From Pseudomonas huaxiensis (lineage in GTDB: Bacteria > Pseudomonadota > Gammaproteobacteria > Pseudomonadales > Pseudomonadaceae): a stretch of DNA of 64,000 bases. Position 1 is the first letter of the stretch. Every line of letters starts with the position of its first letter. Shown here piece after piece: positions 63,205 to 64,000 of this stretch. Made by a program: the position numbers and the translations under genes. The notes under the pieces are model-generated. The model did not search any database. It was not told the DNA's origin and saw only the letters and a program-made list of their open reading frames with translations. The stretch is from positions 1 through 64,000 of the forward strand of contig NZ_QKVL01000010.1 in NCBI RefSeq assembly GCF_003231275.1, written 5' to 3'.

Positions 63205-64000
63205 GTGCGACACGCAGTCCAAAAGTATCCGAACGCGTAGCGCCGAAACCGGCTGACCCGCAATCGGATAAAAAGAAGAGGGGCCATGATGATGACGACG
63301 GCCCGGATTTCCGCACCCTGCTGCAGGCCTGGCTGGAAAGCCATCGCGCCAGCCTGGTGGACAGCCTGCGCCGCCTGGGCAAGCAGCCGATCGGCAGCTT
63401 CTTCACTTGCCTGGTGATGGCGGTGGCACTCAGCCTGCCGATGGGCCTGTCGCTGATCCTGAGCAATATCGAACGGCTTGGCGGCTCCTGGCAGCGCGCC
63501 GCGCAGATTTCCCTGTACCTGAAGCTGGACGCCAGCGCCCGTGACGGCGAGGCGCTGCGCGAGCAGATCAAGACCCTGCCCGGCGTGGCCGATGCCGAGT
63601 ACGTTAGCCGCGAACAGGCGCTCAACGAGTTCCAGCAGCAGTCCGGGCTCGGCGAAGCGCTGCGTGAGCTGCCGGAGAATCCGCTGCCCGGCGTGGTGGT
63701 GGTGACCCCGGCGGAAGTCGATAAAGCGACCCTCGAAGCTTTGCGTCAGCGTTTGTCGGAGCTACCGCGGGTTGAGCTGGCGCAGCTCGATCTGGTCTGG
63801 GTCGAACGGCTGGCGGCGATCCTCAAATTGGGTGACCGCTTCGTCTTTGGCCTTACCGTATTGCTGGTTTCCGCGCTGCTGCTGGTGATCGGCAACACCA
63901 TCCGGCTGCATATCGAGAACCGCCGGACGGAAATCGAAGTCATCAAGCTGGTCGGCGGTACCGACAGCTATGTGCGTCGCCCCTTCCTTTATATGGGGGC
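63201..64000 (+). CDS. ftsX: Cell division protein FtsX, partial
   Basis: The first 266 residues are present and the gene runs off the right edge. It starts MSATRSPKVSERVAPKPADP, a Pro/Lys/Asp-rich cytosolic tail (KKKRGHDDDDG). The first transmembrane segment lies at about 70-90 (FFTCLVMAVALSLPMGLSLIL). The periplasmic domain (about 95-215) and a second membrane segment (about 217-240, FGLTVLLVSALLLVIGNTIRL) follow, then the conserved IENRRTEIEVIKLVGGT. It works with FtsE in the divisome. Usual length is about 340 residues, so roughly 70 are missing; rpoH commonly follows in Pseudomonas. Confidence 0.95.
   Translation, partial: MSATRSPKVSERVAPKPADPQSDKKKRGHDDDDGPDFRTLLQAWLESHRASLVDSLRRLGKQPIGSFFTCLVMAVALSLPMGLSLILSNIERLGGSWQRAAQISLYLKLDASARDGEALREQIKTLPGVADAEYVSREQALNEFQQQSGLGEALRELPENPLPGVVVVTPAEVDKATLEALRQRLSELPRVELAQLDLVWVERLAAILKLGDRFVFGLTVLLVSALLLVIGNTIRLHIENRRTEIEVIKLVGGTDSYVRRPFLYMG

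Overview
The window reads as chromosomal backbone of a Pseudomonas species, most likely of the P. fluorescens group. The evidence is high GC coding, Pseudomonas-type REP/REPIN palindromes in at least nine gaps, and a gene order that I recall as close to the serA to ftsX stretch of P. aeruginosa PAO1: serA, rpiA-ilvA, rppH-ptsP, lgt-thyA, folA, ilvD, mutM, ggt-ferredoxin-coaD, a GMC/aldehyde dehydrogenase cluster, rsmD, two M16 proteases, ftsYEX. I see no rRNA, tRNA, insertion sequence, prophage or CRISPR array.

Region by region. At 1-2400 (minus strand) lies a bacteriocin locus: an S-type pyocin with a colicin-E9-like HNH DNase, followed 2 bp later by its Im-family immunity gene, which is cut by the left edge. 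At 2.5-6.2 kb are small housekeeping or unknown genes (thioredoxin-like DUF6436, a lipase-like hydrolase, DUF2059, a 2OG-Fe(II) oxygenase, DUF523), then an amino-acid-type binding protein. At 7.1-16 kb are serA divergent from a D-2-hydroxyglutarate dehydrogenase-like gene, a FAH-family gene, two tandem SdiA-regulated-domain paralogues, rpiA divergent from ilvA, and a HAD phosphatase. At 16-23 kb are rppH-ptsP (PTS-Ntr), an NRDE protein, TauE/SafE, lgt and thyA.

At 22.9-31.9 kb are modules that I do not recall at this place in PAO1. The first is cadR/cadA (Cd/Zn efflux, with a clear MerR-type operator). The second is a LysR regulator and a 2-aminoethylphosphonate-type ABC transporter with an FAD-dependent amine oxidase, and with no phnW/phnX nearby. 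At 32-38 kb are a GTPase/DUF2868 membrane pair, folA, an L-cystine symporter and a phosphorylcholine-phosphatase-like HAD enzyme. At 38.4-42.4 kb is a complete iron cell-surface-signalling module (ECF sigma, FecR, TonB receptor with an STN domain). The right third is conserved backbone ending inside ftsX.

Functional themes: serine/2-hydroxyglutarate coupling, branched-chain amino acid synthesis, folate/thymidylate synthesis (thyA, folA), membrane biogenesis (lgt, ftsYEX), DNA repair (mutM), metal and iron homeostasis, phosphonate uptake and interbacterial killing. The most interesting items are the pyocin/immunity pair, a 44-nt-arm hairpin between mutM and ggt, a perfect 29-nt-arm REPIN inside the phosphonate operon, the orphan phosphonate module, and a TAT-lipoprotein/GMC/aldehyde dehydrogenase/TetR cluster with a candidate operator. 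I found no wholly new system. Functional calls rest on motif and family recognition by eye; no database search was run.
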